From positions 186,001 to 250,000 of the forward strand of contig JAQOTA010000036.1 of the NCBI GenBank assembly GCA_029532415.1: DNA of 64,000 bases. Reading direction: 5' to 3'. Source of the DNA: Marasmius tenuissimus. Lineage: Eukaryota > Basidiomycota > Agaricomycetes > Agaricales > Marasmiaceae. How positions within the stretch are numbered: position 1 is the stretch's first letter; each line of letters begins with the position of its first letter. The translations under genes were made by a program, and so were the position numbers. The notes below the pieces were generated by a model. The model was not told where the DNA came from. It worked only from the letters and a program-made list of their open reading frames with translations, and did not search any database. This document shows, one piece after another, positions 1 through 10,407 of the stretch.

Positions 1-662
1 GGAATGATCGAGAGGAGGAGCATGGCTCTAACGAGGGTAGGAAGATCGATCTGAGCTTCAGTGAGCTGGCCGAATAAGAGTTCGAGTTTAGCAATCTCGG
101 GAACGGGGTTACCACCGGACAAACGAAACTCCATGACCGACTTGAAGTCAGCCCAAACAGACACAGAAGTCTGTTGACCATAACGAGCCTTGATCTTCTC
201 CCAAGCACCCCAAGCCGTATCATCATCCTCGATAATACTTTGCACGGCAATGGTGGTGGTGGCACGTAGTGCACCCATGGCTTTGAATTCATACTTCTTC
301 CAACGTCGATTATCCTTCTCATACCTGAGAACCTCCTTTTCATACCTCTCCAAAGCGTTAGCATACTGCTCCAGGTCCCTAGCATACTGCTGCATCTGAG
401 CGTCGGTAGGAGAGACCGTCTCCGTGCGTGTAGTCGCTTCAGTTGTAGTTGTAGCAGCAACAGTGACAGTGCGAGTAGTTGGCTTGGGTTCTGCTGGTTC
501 TTTAGGTTTATCGGGTTCAGTAGGTTCAGGATCGTCGTTGGTGTAATGGTCGTAGAACTCGTTGATCATGGCATAGGTACCAAGACCCTTGGACCACTTG
601 CGCCAGTTGACACCGCTGAAGACCTCAACGGTGGGGATAAGGGTAGACATAACAGGAGCCAT
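1..662 (-). CDS. copia-type Gag, partial (left copy)
   Basis: Minus-strand frame starting MAPVMSTLIPTVEVF at 662 and open to position 1. It encodes the same N-terminal Gag as the right copy (FSGVNWRKWSKGLGTYAMIN, then an acidic Pro/Glu/Thr-rich stretch, then the copia-Gag helical core). Substitutions relative to the right copy change a few residues, mainly in the acidic linker, and I see no stop in the visible part. Gag forms the virus-like particle in which the RNA is reverse transcribed. The remainder lies beyond the left edge. Confidence 0.7.
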   Translation of the reverse strand, partial: MAPVMSTLIPTVEVFSGVNWRKWSKGLGTYAMINEFYDHYTNDDPEPTEPDKPKEPAEPKPTTRTVTVAATTTTEATTRTETVSPTDAQMQQYARDLEQYANALERYEKEVLRYEKDNRRWKKYEFKAMGALRATTTIAVQSIIEDDDTAWGAWEKIKARYGQQTSVSVWADFKSVMEFRLSGGNPVPEIAKLELLFGQLTEAQIDLPTLVRAMLLLSII

Positions 663-975
663 AGCGATCTGGAGTAATAAAACAACGATCAGCATAGGTT
701 CATCATCATAGGCAATGATAAAAGAAATCACTGCACGGTCAACGGCGATAGCCATCGATCGTTGTTGAGGACACAGTCCACCATCGTCAAACATCAATGA
801 AGATGTCGACTTTACAGGTCCAGAACCGGTGTTAACGGTCTGCCCATCACGACAGCGATTAAGCAGTCACGATGGTTATCGAGTGCAACGACCACAATAG
901 CGCATCATCATAGGCAGCACACAATAAAGGTGCACATCCTAGAGAGCTGCCATCGCAGGGCACATCGACAGGGCA

Positions 976-990
976 CCGGGGCCCATAACC
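976..990 (-). other. primer-binding site, half-tRNA type
   Basis: The element strand continues from the LTR end directly into GGTTATGGGCCC. This can pair with the anticodon stem-loop of eukaryotic initiator tRNA-Met (GGGCUCAUAACC), using one G-U pair. Drosophila copia is known to prime from such an internally cut initiator tRNA. Confidence 0.7.
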
Positions 991-1248
991 TGTTGAGGCA
1001 GAGGTCCTGCCCACGCAGTGGCAGCATGGGACAGACTAGCTCACCTGGAGATAGGCTTAGAGGCAGCAACGAGAGTAGTAAAAGTACTGATATTGCATGT
1101 AGATACAGAGCTACTTATATACTATACAGAGGTGGCTGTATCTTCTATAACAGGAGTGACTAGGAATAGCATAGATCATAGTGAAACGATTGAAGCATAT
1201 ATGCGGCCCGATACAACGGTCCATATATCCGGTAGTCCGGATTCAACA
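991..1248 (-). repeat. copia LTR, left copy (258 bp)
   Basis: On the minus strand it opens with TGTTGAATCC and closes with CCTCAACA, giving 5 bp inverted termini TGTTG/CAACA. A TATA-like stretch (rc of cttatatactata, about 1114-1126) fits a promoter. It differs from the LTR at 4966-5223 at about three positions by eye, with identical length. Gag lies directly downstream in element orientation, so it is the 5' LTR of the left copy. Confidence 0.85.
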
Positions 1249-2206
1249 CGACACCGTCGTCAGTTGTGCTGAGTGCCCAGCACCTCCGAAGCTTGACTAT
1301 ACTAAGCTCTCGTTCTTCAAGTATTCCCCTGTCATGGGTCGTTGGCTCTCTCGATCCTTTTCTTTCTATAATCCTATTTTATGCGATCCATTCTATACCG
1401 ATTATCTAGATCATGAAACCTTCATTGATTCTTATTATCCTGAAGATTCCAATGTAGATAATTACTTCGGTTGGGATGAGGTAGCTCTAGCCAATATGGA
1501 TGACTAGCGTAACCTGTAGTATACCTAGTATACTTGAATCAATCATGCTTCCAAAGCGAGGCCTCGACCTTATACCAAGCTTCTGAGGCTTGACTTAGTC
1601 TTGCTTTCCGACCATCCATGCTTCCGCGGTGACCTCCTCTGTCTATCCATACTAGTACGGGTCTTTGTTAAGTCTGATTCTGTTATTCTCATCCTTAGTA
1701 CGATGCCTCCGAGCCACTGGAGATATTCCCTTGTTATGACTACAGGTCCTAGTCGTGCCTCCGAAGTGATACTTTCTTCAGTTATACGACTCCTACAGTT
1801 TTCAGAGATAAGGAGAGACGCCTCCGAGGCGCTATCCTCTCCTTATGCTAGGATCTGAGCCTTTTACTAGCCGCTCGGGACTCGCTCTAGTACTTGTATT
1901 ACCTAGTCATTTCTTATCTGTTTTATGCTAAAATTGCACAAAACAAGGCTCCGAAGCTGCTTTTTAATAGCAGGCGCTACAACGGATGGCTGGATAATAG
2001 TCGAAGGTTTTGCCAACAACACCGTTGAGTTGAGTTGTCCTTGACTGGAAGGAAAGGAAGATAAAGATGTAGAGGAGATAGAGATAAAGAGACGGAATGA
2101 GACGAATGATATAAAACAGAAACCAAGTTGATTTTAATTCTGAGGAATACAAGTCGTGAAGTATCTGGCTTATATATGTATTGATCTCCGAGACCTCCGA
2201 AGGGAT
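1249..2206. other. spacer between the two copia fragments, probable repeat debris
   Basis: No credible gene. The stretch carries recurring words CCTCCGAAG / CCTCCGAGG (for example near 1283, 1706, 1758, 1820, 2193) and ends near 2014-2023 in CAACAACACC, reminiscent of an LTR edge. It is not homologous to the 258 bp LTR. It may be the remains of another LTR family or the divergent 3' part of the right copy; I could not decide. Confidence 0.4.
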
Positions 2207-3360
2207 TCAATCGTAGCACTGAAGGTGAGTCAAGAGCGGGAGAGAATGTATGTACAGTACGGAATCTGAGACAGTGGGGAATTGTTTGAGGTCGGAGTGG
2301 ATTTTCTCAAAGGGCTTCGAGGCACGGGTAGTGGAGTCAGGGAACGATCTGGAGTGCATCTTTCCTTCTGCACATCCTCGGCATAACCGGGTTTTCTTCG
2401 GTTTTCGGTCGAATTCCGGGAAGTTTTTAGTATGCTTCTGAGCTTTATCCAGAGCTTTGTCTGAACAATGTCCGAAACGTCTGTGTAGAACCTTGTAGTC
2501 AACTTTATCCATCGTTGACTTGGCCATTGAGCTACGAGCAGAGGCTTTCTGCAAGCTAACCCAATAAATGGTTTGACCAGGCATGAGCGGGTAAGATACC
2601 AATGACTGGCGTCGACCCTTTTGATAAAAAGCCAATTTGCTAGACAATCCACGTACTTGCAGACCACCTTGCAAAAATTCTACAAGTGAGAGAAGTCGAA
2701 TTGACAGAAGCAGAACATAATAGACAGGATAGAGTCGCGTAATGTGTTCCTCCATATGACCGTCAAATCCTTCAACAGAATGAGAGATGAACACAGTCCC
2801 TTTTCCCTTGATTTGGATAGGGTTGTCCTTCTGCGCAGTGTTTAGCTGCGGTCCATTGTTCATGGGTTCGTACTCGGCAAAATCTTCGAGATCATAAGTA
2901 AAGTGTGATGAAGCACCTGAATCAACAATCCACTCTTGCGAGTTTCCAGTCGCCTTCTTTCCCTTACAATTGGCACATGTGGCAAAGTGATCACCAATAT
3001 ATTGCGCAAATTTCATACGGGACACAATATCCGAACTACTATGTTTAGAAGCAGCTAATAAAGCGGCGCACTGTAGGTTCGTATCAGTGTTAGAAGAAAG
3101 ACTGAGATAAGGCACTTGCCTGTCATCGTCAGATTCCACAGATCCGATGGAGACTGAATCATACTCAACATTGTTGGAAAAACCAGCGGCATCTGCAATC
3201 TCGCTGTCAATGTCCATGGCACTTCCACTCGCAATCTCTGTACGCAAAGAATCGTTAACAGTGTTCAACGCAATTCGATCTTCACGTTCAGAGTCAGAGT
3301 CCTCATAGAAAGAATTATAGAGGTCATAAACCTTTCTCAACACTCTTACCACACTTTGCA
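2207..3360 (-). pseudogene. copia Pol fragment (protease and GAG-pre-integrase), truncated
   Basis: The minus-strand frame holds a CANCKGKKA knuckle-like segment followed by the retropepsin active site WIVDSGASSHF, typical of copia elements. Further on is the GAG-pre-integrase region with LHRRFGHCSDKAL and CRGCAEGKMH, the conserved His/Cys zinc-binding pattern before integrase. It then reads KIHSDLKQFPTVS, where the integrase core should begin, and is lost after about 15 more residues. It is also in a different frame from the end of gag (stop at 3324), so a frame change is needed to make one Gag-Pol protein. I take it as an inactive remnant. Confidence 0.75.
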
Positions 3361-4637
3361 GGTGGAGCAGTGGAAAAGGGACCATCAATACAATGCTTAA
3401 GGGAGGAAGAGGAAGCAGCAACATATCCCTGTTCCATAGGTTCAAGGACGTGGGCATACTTGGGGACACCAAGACGATCAGCAAGACTGCGAGCAGCCTG
3501 AGCATTCTCAAAAACAGTACCACCAGAGGTAGCACCAGAGAAACGCTGCATGTGGAGTGGATCCCGGGATCGGTCTGCAGGATGTACAACAGATGGAGTA
3601 TCAGGAACAATGGGTGGTGATGAGATGGACAAATGAGAGAGGGAAGCGATATGAGAATGACCCTTGTGAGAGGAGTCACCCTTGTTGTCCTGAGAATCAC
3701 CCTTCTTCTTCCTGCCACGTCGGTTATTCTTCTTCTTCTGGTCGTTGTTGTTCTTAGACTGGTTGTTATTGTTAGATGACGATGAAGGAGGATTAGACTG
3801 TTGGTTAAACTTCAGGTCCTTGTCCTTCTTCTTGACAGAAGAAATACGTGGCGCGAGAGGAGCAGGTTTCCGGGATTCATAGTGGTTAATGACGGCATCA
3901 CAAGCCACTTCGAAAGTAAGTTCAGCTGGCGAGTTACCATTGGTAGCAAATTCACGAGCGTTGGCCCATGACTGTGGAATGATTGAGAGGAGGAGCATGG
4001 CTCTGACAAGGGTAGGAAGATCGATCTGAGCTTCAGTGAGCTGGCCGAATAGGAGTTCGAGTTTGGCAATCTCAGGAACGGGTTTACCACCGGACAAACA
4101 AAACTCCATGACCGACTTGAAGTCAGCCCAAACAGACACAGAAGTCTGTTGACCATAACGAGCCTTGATCTTCTCCCAAGCATTCCAAGCTGTATCATCA
4201 TCCTCGATAATATTCTGCACGGCAATGGTGGTGGTGGCACGTAGTGCACCCATGGCCTTGAATTCATACTTCTTCCAACGTCGATTATCCTTTTCATACC
4301 TGATAAGATCCTTCTCATACCTCTCCAAAGTGTTAGCATACTGCTCCAGGTCCTTGGCATACTGCTGCATCTGAGCGTCAGTAGGAGAAACGGTCTCCAT
4401 ACGTGTAGTAGCTTCAGTTGTAGTTGTAGCAGCAACAGTGACAGTGCGAGTAGTTGCTTTCGGTTCAGTCAGTTCGGTAGGTTTCTCGGGTTCATCAGGT
4501 TCAGGATTGTCATTGGTGTAGTGGTCGTAGAACTCATTGATCATGGCATAGGTACCAAGACCCTTGGACCACTTGCGCCAGTTGACACCGCTGAAGACCT
4601 CAACGGTGGGGATAAGGGTAGACATAACAGGAGCCAT
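3324..4637 (-). CDS. copia-type Gag, right copy
   Basis: Starting at MAPVMSTLIPT (4637) the frame runs about 437 codons. An in-frame ATG at 4790 exists, but its extra 51 residues lie in the leader and look non-coding, so I prefer 4637. The N-terminal half has the copia Gag fold signature (AWNAWEKIKARYGQQTSVSV, then SVMEFCLSGGKPVPEIAKLE). The C-terminal part is basic and low-complexity (Asn/Lys runs near 3690-3800), as in RNA-binding Gag tails. The end (stop 3324) overlaps the pol frame, consistent with a frame break or a recoding site. Confidence 0.75.
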   Translation of the reverse strand: MAPVMSTLIPTVEVFSGVNWRKWSKGLGTYAMINEFYDHYTNDNPEPDEPEKPTELTEPKATTRTVTVAATTTTEATTRMETVSPTDAQMQQYAKDLEQYANTLERYEKDLIRYEKDNRRWKKYEFKAMGALRATTTIAVQNIIEDDDTAWNAWEKIKARYGQQTSVSVWADFKSVMEFCLSGGKPVPEIAKLELLFGQLTEAQIDLPTLVRAMLLLSIIPQSWANAREFATNGNSPAELTFEVACDAVINHYESRKPAPLAPRISSVKKKDKDLKFNQQSNPPSSSSNNNNQSKNNNDQKKKNNRRGRKKKGDSQDNKGDSSHKGHSHIASLSHLSISSPPIVPDTPSVVHPADRSRDPLHMQRFSGATSGGTVFENAQAARSLADRLGVPKYAHVLEPMEQGYVAASSSSLKHCIDGPFSTAPPAKCGKSVEKGL

Positions 4638-4950
4638 AGCGATCTGGAGTAATAAAACAACGATCAGCATAGGTTCATCATCATAGGCAATGATAAAAGA
4701 GATCACTGCACAGTCAACGGCAATAGCCATCGATCGTTGTTGAGGACACAGTCCACCATCGTCAAACATCAATGAAGATGTCAACTTCACAGGTCCAGAA
4801 CCGGTGTTAACGGTCTGCCCATCACGACAGGGATTAAGCAGTCACAATGGTTATCGAGTGCAACGACCACAATAGCGCATCATCATAGGCAGCACACAAT
4901 AAAGGTGCACATCCTAGAGAGCTGCCATCGCAGGGCACATCGATAGGGCA

Positions 4951-4965
4951 CCGGGGCCCATAACC
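4951..4965 (-). other. primer-binding site, right copy
   Basis: Same GGTTATGGGCCC sequence abutting the LTR as in the left copy, consistent with priming by an internally cleaved initiator tRNA-Met. Confidence 0.7.
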
Positions 4966-5223
4966 TGTTGAGGCAGAGGTCCTGCCCATGCAGTGGCAGC
5001 ATGGGACAGACTAGCTCACCTGGAGATAGGCTTAGAGGCAGCAACAAGAGTAGTAAAAGTACTGATATTGCATGTAGATACAGAGCTACTTATATACTAT
5101 ACAGAGGTGGCTGTATCTTCTATAACAGGAGTGACTAGGAATAGCATAGATCATAGTGAAACGATTGAAGCATATATGCGGCCCGATACAACGGTCCATA
5201 TATCCGGTAGTCTGGATTCAACA
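4966..5223 (-). repeat. copia LTR, right copy (258 bp)
   Basis: Same length and ends (TGTTG...CAACA on the minus strand) as 991-1248, with about three substitutions. It carries the same TATA-like stretch (about 5089-5101). It is the 5' LTR of the right copy, since gag follows it. Confidence 0.85.
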
Positions 5224-6013
5224 ACACCCTCATTGTTTTTCATAGTAGTTGAGTAGGGTTTTGGTGTTATTTAAATAGCACTATACGTACCTGTAGTGTA
5301 CTTCAAGTGCAGATCCAGCAGAATTTTGCCCACATTACTCGTACATTTTGTTGAGTTTTGGGTATGCGAACTCCGTCAAGAGTTCTTTCCAACTCGATAC
5401 CAGCTGCTATTGATATTGTTCCTCTAGCCACTCCCCAGACATCTGGGAGGAATGCTGAAAGAAAAACAGGGAATCAGGGTGAAAGTCCAGCTTTCCAGCC
5501 CTCTCATCTGGCTTTCCTCCCGTCTGGCCTTCCTCCCTGAGCTTCACCGACTGCAATCCTTTCTCTATCTCCGTGGCTGGGCTGGGCACAGTGCTCAAAA
5601 AATCTTGGTATCTAACACTTCTGAATTACATTTTGTCAGGGATACTCGCACATCCCTCAATTTTGTTCTAGCTAAAGTTCACAACAAAAATTGGGACATG
5701 GCAAGGTTTTGCAGATCACCTGTAATCCAATGTGCTTGCTCAAGAGGACCAGCCAGTAATTAGATTCTACGTGTCCTGCAGGACTGGGTTTATTTTTAAC
5801 TATCTTACATGGTCAGCTCGTTGAATCTGTGGCATGATCACAGAACAAACATTACAGGCTGATTCTAGGTCAAGATAATTTTGTCCAATAAGGGCCCTCA
5901 TAGATAATGTTTTGGCACAAGAATACAAATGAACATTACTCCACCATACACATTGAACCACCAACAGTCTACTTCAACAACAAGGTGAATGCTCAAATTG
6001 GTTTATTCACGCT
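5224..6013. other. gene-free stretch
   Basis: I see no credible gene. The part from about 5590 to 5960 looks more AT-rich than its surroundings and lacks coding character; it could be old repeat sequence. The extreme right may hold the 3' UTR of the GH43 gene. Confidence 0.4.
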
Positions 6014-8141
6014 TTACGTTGCAGTGTACACGATGATCTTGTCCAGGTCGGCGGCGTAGTCTAGAGCTTAAAGTCAGCTACGGCAGTCAGGATTTGTGGC
6101 AACAGAAGAACTCACTTGATTGTCCGGTTGAGAACGTGAGGGAATTTGCCCCACTTCGAAGAGTCAGCTTCACAGGGACCGACAAAATTACATGTCCGCC
6201 GCCAGTATTAGGCTGATCGACAAGTACGCTGGCCCCGCCATTCACACTAACTGTTGTGTTTCGATATGCGGAGTCGCCTAGTAGGGAGCGAACAATAAGG
6301 ACTTTGTATCTTCTGCCTATCAAGGGAAAAGCCTTACCGTTGGCGTAGTATAGAGCAACCCATTGACCTGCACCGTTTCCCTGCACATTGTTGATTGTGA
6401 CAGACCCACCATTTCCTGGTCAATAGTTATCAACAGGAGGGTGGCTATCAGGGACGAACATTCATACCGAGGTATCCCACAGCCCTTCCTCCCGAAAAAC
6501 TACCGTCACTCAGAATCTGAGCAGAACCGCTGATTGTCCCGCTTTCAGCTTCATAAGTAGTGCCGCTCGCGACACTATACGTTCCTGTTACATTTGTTAG
6601 CGAGTCAATGGGGTCGCAGCAAATATAAACTGGTATTCACCAGCAGCCAGATTAACGCTCCAAACATCCGCCTGGACAATTTGAGGGTTCCCAGACGACC
6701 ATGAGAGAGGGAGCCACACATATCTGCTGCTGCCGAGAAGCTCAGGCCGCCACCGATCCCCCATGTAAATTCCGTTCGAGCCGAGGGGAAGATTGAACGT
6801 GTTCTGGGAGAAGTAAGTTCGGGTCGCGGGAGGCGCGAGATCAGCTTCGGAGCTCCAAGGACCAGAAAGAGACTGCAAGACGTATGTGAGAAGGCTCAAA
6901 CTTTGAGAATAGGCCTGTCTACTTACTGATGCACGGAAATACTTGTTAGGGTTCGGGGCCCAACCTGAGGTGTGAGACGCAAAGAGCCAGTATACCTGCG
7001 CAGCTCAAGTGTGAGAGTCGGAATCATATCAGCGTCGTGAGTCTGCACTTACTCCGTTGCGCTTGATAATTCCTGGGGATTCCAAGGTCGATCCTTTGTG
7101 GGGTGGGAACATCTGAGTCCTCTGTCGAACCAAAAAAGCTAGTGATGGAAGATTCTTACCGGATATTACACTGACTTGAGTTGTAACATTATAGTAGTTG
7201 GTGTCCAAACGGGAAATCTTGAAGTTTTGGTTGTTGTCCGACGCGTAGAGAAGGTATGCAGTTCCTGAAAGTATACGTGAAGAATGTACGACGCCGAATG
7301 AATATAGAGTAGCTACCGTCGTCTGAAAAAGGTGTCCTATGAATCTGTACTCCGATTTCACAGGGGTAACTGCCACGCACCGTCTTGGAAGAGTCCCATG
7401 TCCCGAGATTCCGCTCCGAGGGGCCTCCAGCTACTCTTGTAAGTGTACGGGCCACACGGGGTCTTGGAAGTCGCCACTCCGACCGATGCAGATCCGTAGC
7501 TGGAGAGCGTCGTGAGTAAACTTTATGAGCGCGCAACTTTGTTGAAGCTTACTTGGAAGAATCGGAATGGAACCACATCACATATTCGGAAGTCTGTGAA
7601 GAGTGTCAGCGAGATTGAACCGGCCCCGGAAGCATTTGGCTCACTCGTGTGTTGAACAGTACTGGCATGATCACAAGACGGTTAGTTGTCGGGCGTTCAT
7701 TCCGCACCCTTTGAACACACCTTTCGGACGTTCAACAATGTTCGATGTCGAAATCATTGTGCCAGAGACGGGTTTCAGAGAATCCGTTTGGCGCGTCCAA
7801 GACACTAGATCAGTCGACTAGGAAGTGATAATGGATCGGTCAAATTGCATAGGGACAAGAATAGTGAAAACCCACGGAATAACAGGACACAGCGCGAAAG
7901 AGGCCACTGTTATGTGCCTTGTCTTCACCATGCCAGTAGTACGTAGATCCAACCTACAAAGGTCAGGGCTTTTATAAGCGTGTTGTCATGACTATCTGCT
8001 CACCTTCAAGAAACCACCACCATGAGCTTGGATGACATTACCACTCGTATCGGTCCAAGTCGCTCCTGGAACAATGACCGCTGCGCGTGCCGCAGAGACA
8101 AGAAAGCACAGAGAGGAAATCAGAGAGGTCCAATTCGCCAT
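6014..8141 (-). CDS. Secreted GH43 exo-beta-1,3-galactanase with CBM35
   Basis: The start ATG at 8141 gives a signal peptide (MANWTSLISSLCFLVSAARA) followed by IVPGATWTDTSGNVIQAHGG, the N-terminus of the five-bladed GH43 propeller. About nine introns read through in frame. Blade motifs include YYWHGEDKAHNSGLFRAVSC, GTMISTSNIVERPKV, LLYASDNNQNFKISRLD, ESPGIIKRNG and IYMGDRWRPELLGSSRY. The C-terminal about 130 residues form a CBM35-type beta-sandwich (GGASVLVDQPNTGGGHV, then YAADLDKIIVYTAT and stop). The layout matches the fungal exo-beta-1,3-galactanase of GH43 subfamily 24 (Phanerochaete type), which trims the beta-1,3-galactan backbone of arabinogalactan proteins. The gene looks intact. The exact substrate is inferred from family resemblance. 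Confidence 0.88.
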
Positions 8142-8183
8142 CGTGTGAAACTCAAGCAGCCTCGAAACAGTGGTCCGAATCCT

Positions 8184-8191
8184 CATATATA
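8184..8191 (-). promoter_or_regulatory. TATA-like box upstream of the GH43 gene
   Basis: A TATATAT-type run lies about 45 bp upstream of the ATG at 8141 on the minus strand, suggesting a short 5' UTR and a regulated, TATA-containing promoter. Confidence 0.45.
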
Positions 8192-8852
8192 AGTCCTTCG
8201 GCGAAAGTTTACGGCTGAACACCGGGCAGACTATCGGATATGAGGCATGCGCACAACATCATCCGCAAGAACTTTTGAGGATAGAAATGCCCGTTTAAAT
8301 GAACGTAAATCAGGCGACCATAAGGAAAGTAAATCACGAGTCGGGCGGAACTGCGTTGCGTACCGCGAAATACAACACCCATTGCTTCTCCAGATGCGGT
8401 TTGCAACCAGAAGGATCATCGCCACGGGTTCGAGCTGTCATGCCTAAGGTCAAATCCGGCCCGAGACACGCTTCATTCCATTTTTCTGACAGAGTGAAGC
8501 TGTTCAAGCCAGCGATGCCGCACCTCAAGAGAATCGAAGTGGATGGCAATCAGCATAGAGGATGAGGATAATTTGATGGGCCGTGAATCATCAAAAGACC
8601 ATCCCTCTGCTGCAGGCGATAGCAGAGACGATGGCCCAGGAAAAGGTAGGGACAGGCAAATCACCGACTGGCTACATTCAAAGAGTAACGGTGATGACGA
8701 GCAAGAAAGTCACCCATAATTGTAGTTCTCACTGCTCAGCTTCTTCGACTTCATATTCGTCGGGTGCCATTGAGTCGAAGATGTTCACGTAGACCATGAG
8801 TGTTGTCCTGGGTCCTGTCTACCATGCTTCTTTGATCAACACTGACGACACG

Positions 8853-9486
8853 TCACCAGTCTAGCCTTCCGAAAACATGAAAACGCGCTGATTCTGAGTC
8901 CAATATAGCAAACAATGCGAGTAGATGATCGCTACGGAGATGCATGGTGGGCATATATCTATAACGGTCCAGATGAATCCGAGGAAGATATGAGATGAAG
9001 CTTGGACCTACCAAGTGTATGGCCCGGCAAACCTCGGAACCAAATAGACACGCTACAGCCTTCAAAATATCTTCATGACCGGGATTCAGGGCATTGATGA
9101 AAACATAGTGGTGGGAGGGTAAACTTCCAAGCCTAATCGACTCATCCACGGCGCTGTTCTGAGGGTAGGTCAAAGTCAAAAACGAGAGTAACTACACAGA
9201 AACAGATGCTTACCTTCGACGGAACTTCATTTGACTGCATAACCCAGGCCATATCGGGACATATAGCTGCAAGTGTTTGGAAGGCACAATGCCCGCGATG
9301 GTCCCGTATCGCAGGCCAGGTGTGGGTGAAGGAATGGGTTACGCTCCGTAGTCTCCAGGAATCCTGGTTTAGAGCCAAAGCGTCCTGTGTGCAGTACGGT
9401 TTCCGACGCCCTTCGCTCGAAAACCTGTTGGTGGGTGTCAGACGGGCTCGCACAATTTTCAAACTGAAGCGTACGTCAGTAGTCAC
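8853..9486 (-). CDS. Hypothetical protein, probably two exons
   Basis: Two minus-strand frames join well across an intron near 9185-9240: the first ends DMAWVMQSNEVPSK and the second continues NSAVDESIRLGSLPSHHYVF to a stop at 8853. Codon texture is reasonable and the joined protein would be about 190 residues. I recognise no domain, signal peptide or membrane segment. The start at 9486 is the first ATG of the frame and not otherwise supported. It could be the 3' half of a longer gene or a decaying copy. Confidence 0.35.
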
Positions 9487-10407
9487 AGAGCTCGGACAAT
9501 TTAAATGGCTCGCGTCAATGGTATAATCGGCACCTTCCTCCGCATGCTCGACTTATAACGGCGAATTGACTGTACAGGCCCCGAGAAGACTCCTCGCTCA
9601 AACCGGATTAGGCCAGCCGCCTTCCACGTTATGCATCGGGTCCACTTCCTAATTTGCATTTCCTCGAAGGCTCCGACCGACAGCCCTTGTTACGTAGTGA
9701 GCGTGCTTGATATTGCTCGATCCTAAGTAGCATTTGCTTGACATCTTCTGAGCGATTGACTTGCTGTGCAAAGGTCTTCGCTTGGAGACCGAGAAGACGG
9801 TCTGAGTGCGGATGAGTGAGAAGGTGAAGTTTGGAGTTTGGCGTTGCTCAAGGTGTGGTCGATGGTAACCGCAGGAAGTTCGGTGAACTCGTTGACATGA
9901 ATTGGGTGAGAGTGAAGGACAGCAACGGGGCACCTAGAAGCATGAATGGTATCCCTGAAGGTGTTCAATAATTTGTTGTCGATGGCAATTTGAAGAAAGC
10001 TCGTAATTTTGGGGCTGATAATACGTTACAACATAGGTCGCGGTTCCAGATCTGGACAAAAAAGGTTTACATCGGTTGAAGATATGTTTGATTCACTCAC
10101 TTCTGTTATCCAACATCAGAGCCAGCAAACAAGCTACCCTGCTGCGAACAAGAAACAATGTGATGGTGGTACGGAGTCAACAAACGCGTCGCGGTTCCGG
10201 TCCGCTCTGTGCGACTTGCCCACTTTTCCACAACCAAGAAACAAATGATCTTCAAATTACATTCTCAGCTCGCCATACTATACGGATACATCCTACATAG
10301 ATAGTATCAAAAAGGTGAAAAGATACAAAAAGACTGTTCTCATGCAATGCATTAATAGTTCATAGCAGATCGTGAAACTGACAAGAAAGGAATGTGACTG
10401 CCCATCC
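9487..10407. other. gene-free stretch
   Basis: Only short, poorly supported frames on both strands. Nothing recognisable. The right end probably contains the 3' UTR of the next minus-strand gene. Confidence 0.4.

Larger units (their letters stand above)
1..1248 (-). mobile_element. Ty1/copia retrotransposon, left copy (5' part, cut by window edge)
   Basis: This is the 5' portion of a copia-type LTR element read on the minus strand: LTR (991-1248), primer-binding site just inside it, leader, then the start of gag running off the left edge. It aligns with 3976-5223 at a constant offset of 3975, so there is no net length change over 1248 bp; differences are scattered substitutions. The high similarity suggests recent insertion or a tandem arrangement. 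The rest of this copy, including pol and the 3' LTR, lies outside the window. Confidence 0.85.
2207..5223 (-). mobile_element. Ty1/copia retrotransposon, right copy (truncated in pol)
   Basis: In minus-strand order: LTR 4966-5223, primer site 4951-4965, leader, full gag, then a pol start with protease and pre-integrase motifs, ending abruptly near 2210. The integrase core, reverse transcriptase, RNase H and a 3' LTR are not visible. The element is therefore non-autonomous in this window. The flank right of its LTR begins acacc; I found no convincing matching target-site copy on the left. Confidence 0.8.

Noticed and set aside
2019..2023. acacc as a target-site duplication matching 5224-5228
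   Set aside because: The five bases also occur at 1251-1255 and no LTR end lies next to the left candidates, so the match is likely chance.
4638..4790. Longer Gag start at 4790
   Set aside because: The extra 51 residues fall in the leader, look non-coding and give a poor N-terminus; MAPVMSTLIPT at 4637 is the better start.
5352..5763. Overlapping frames of 60-103 codons downstream of the retrotransposon
   Set aside because: No domain, no consistent codon texture, and open on both strands by chance in a composition-shifted stretch.
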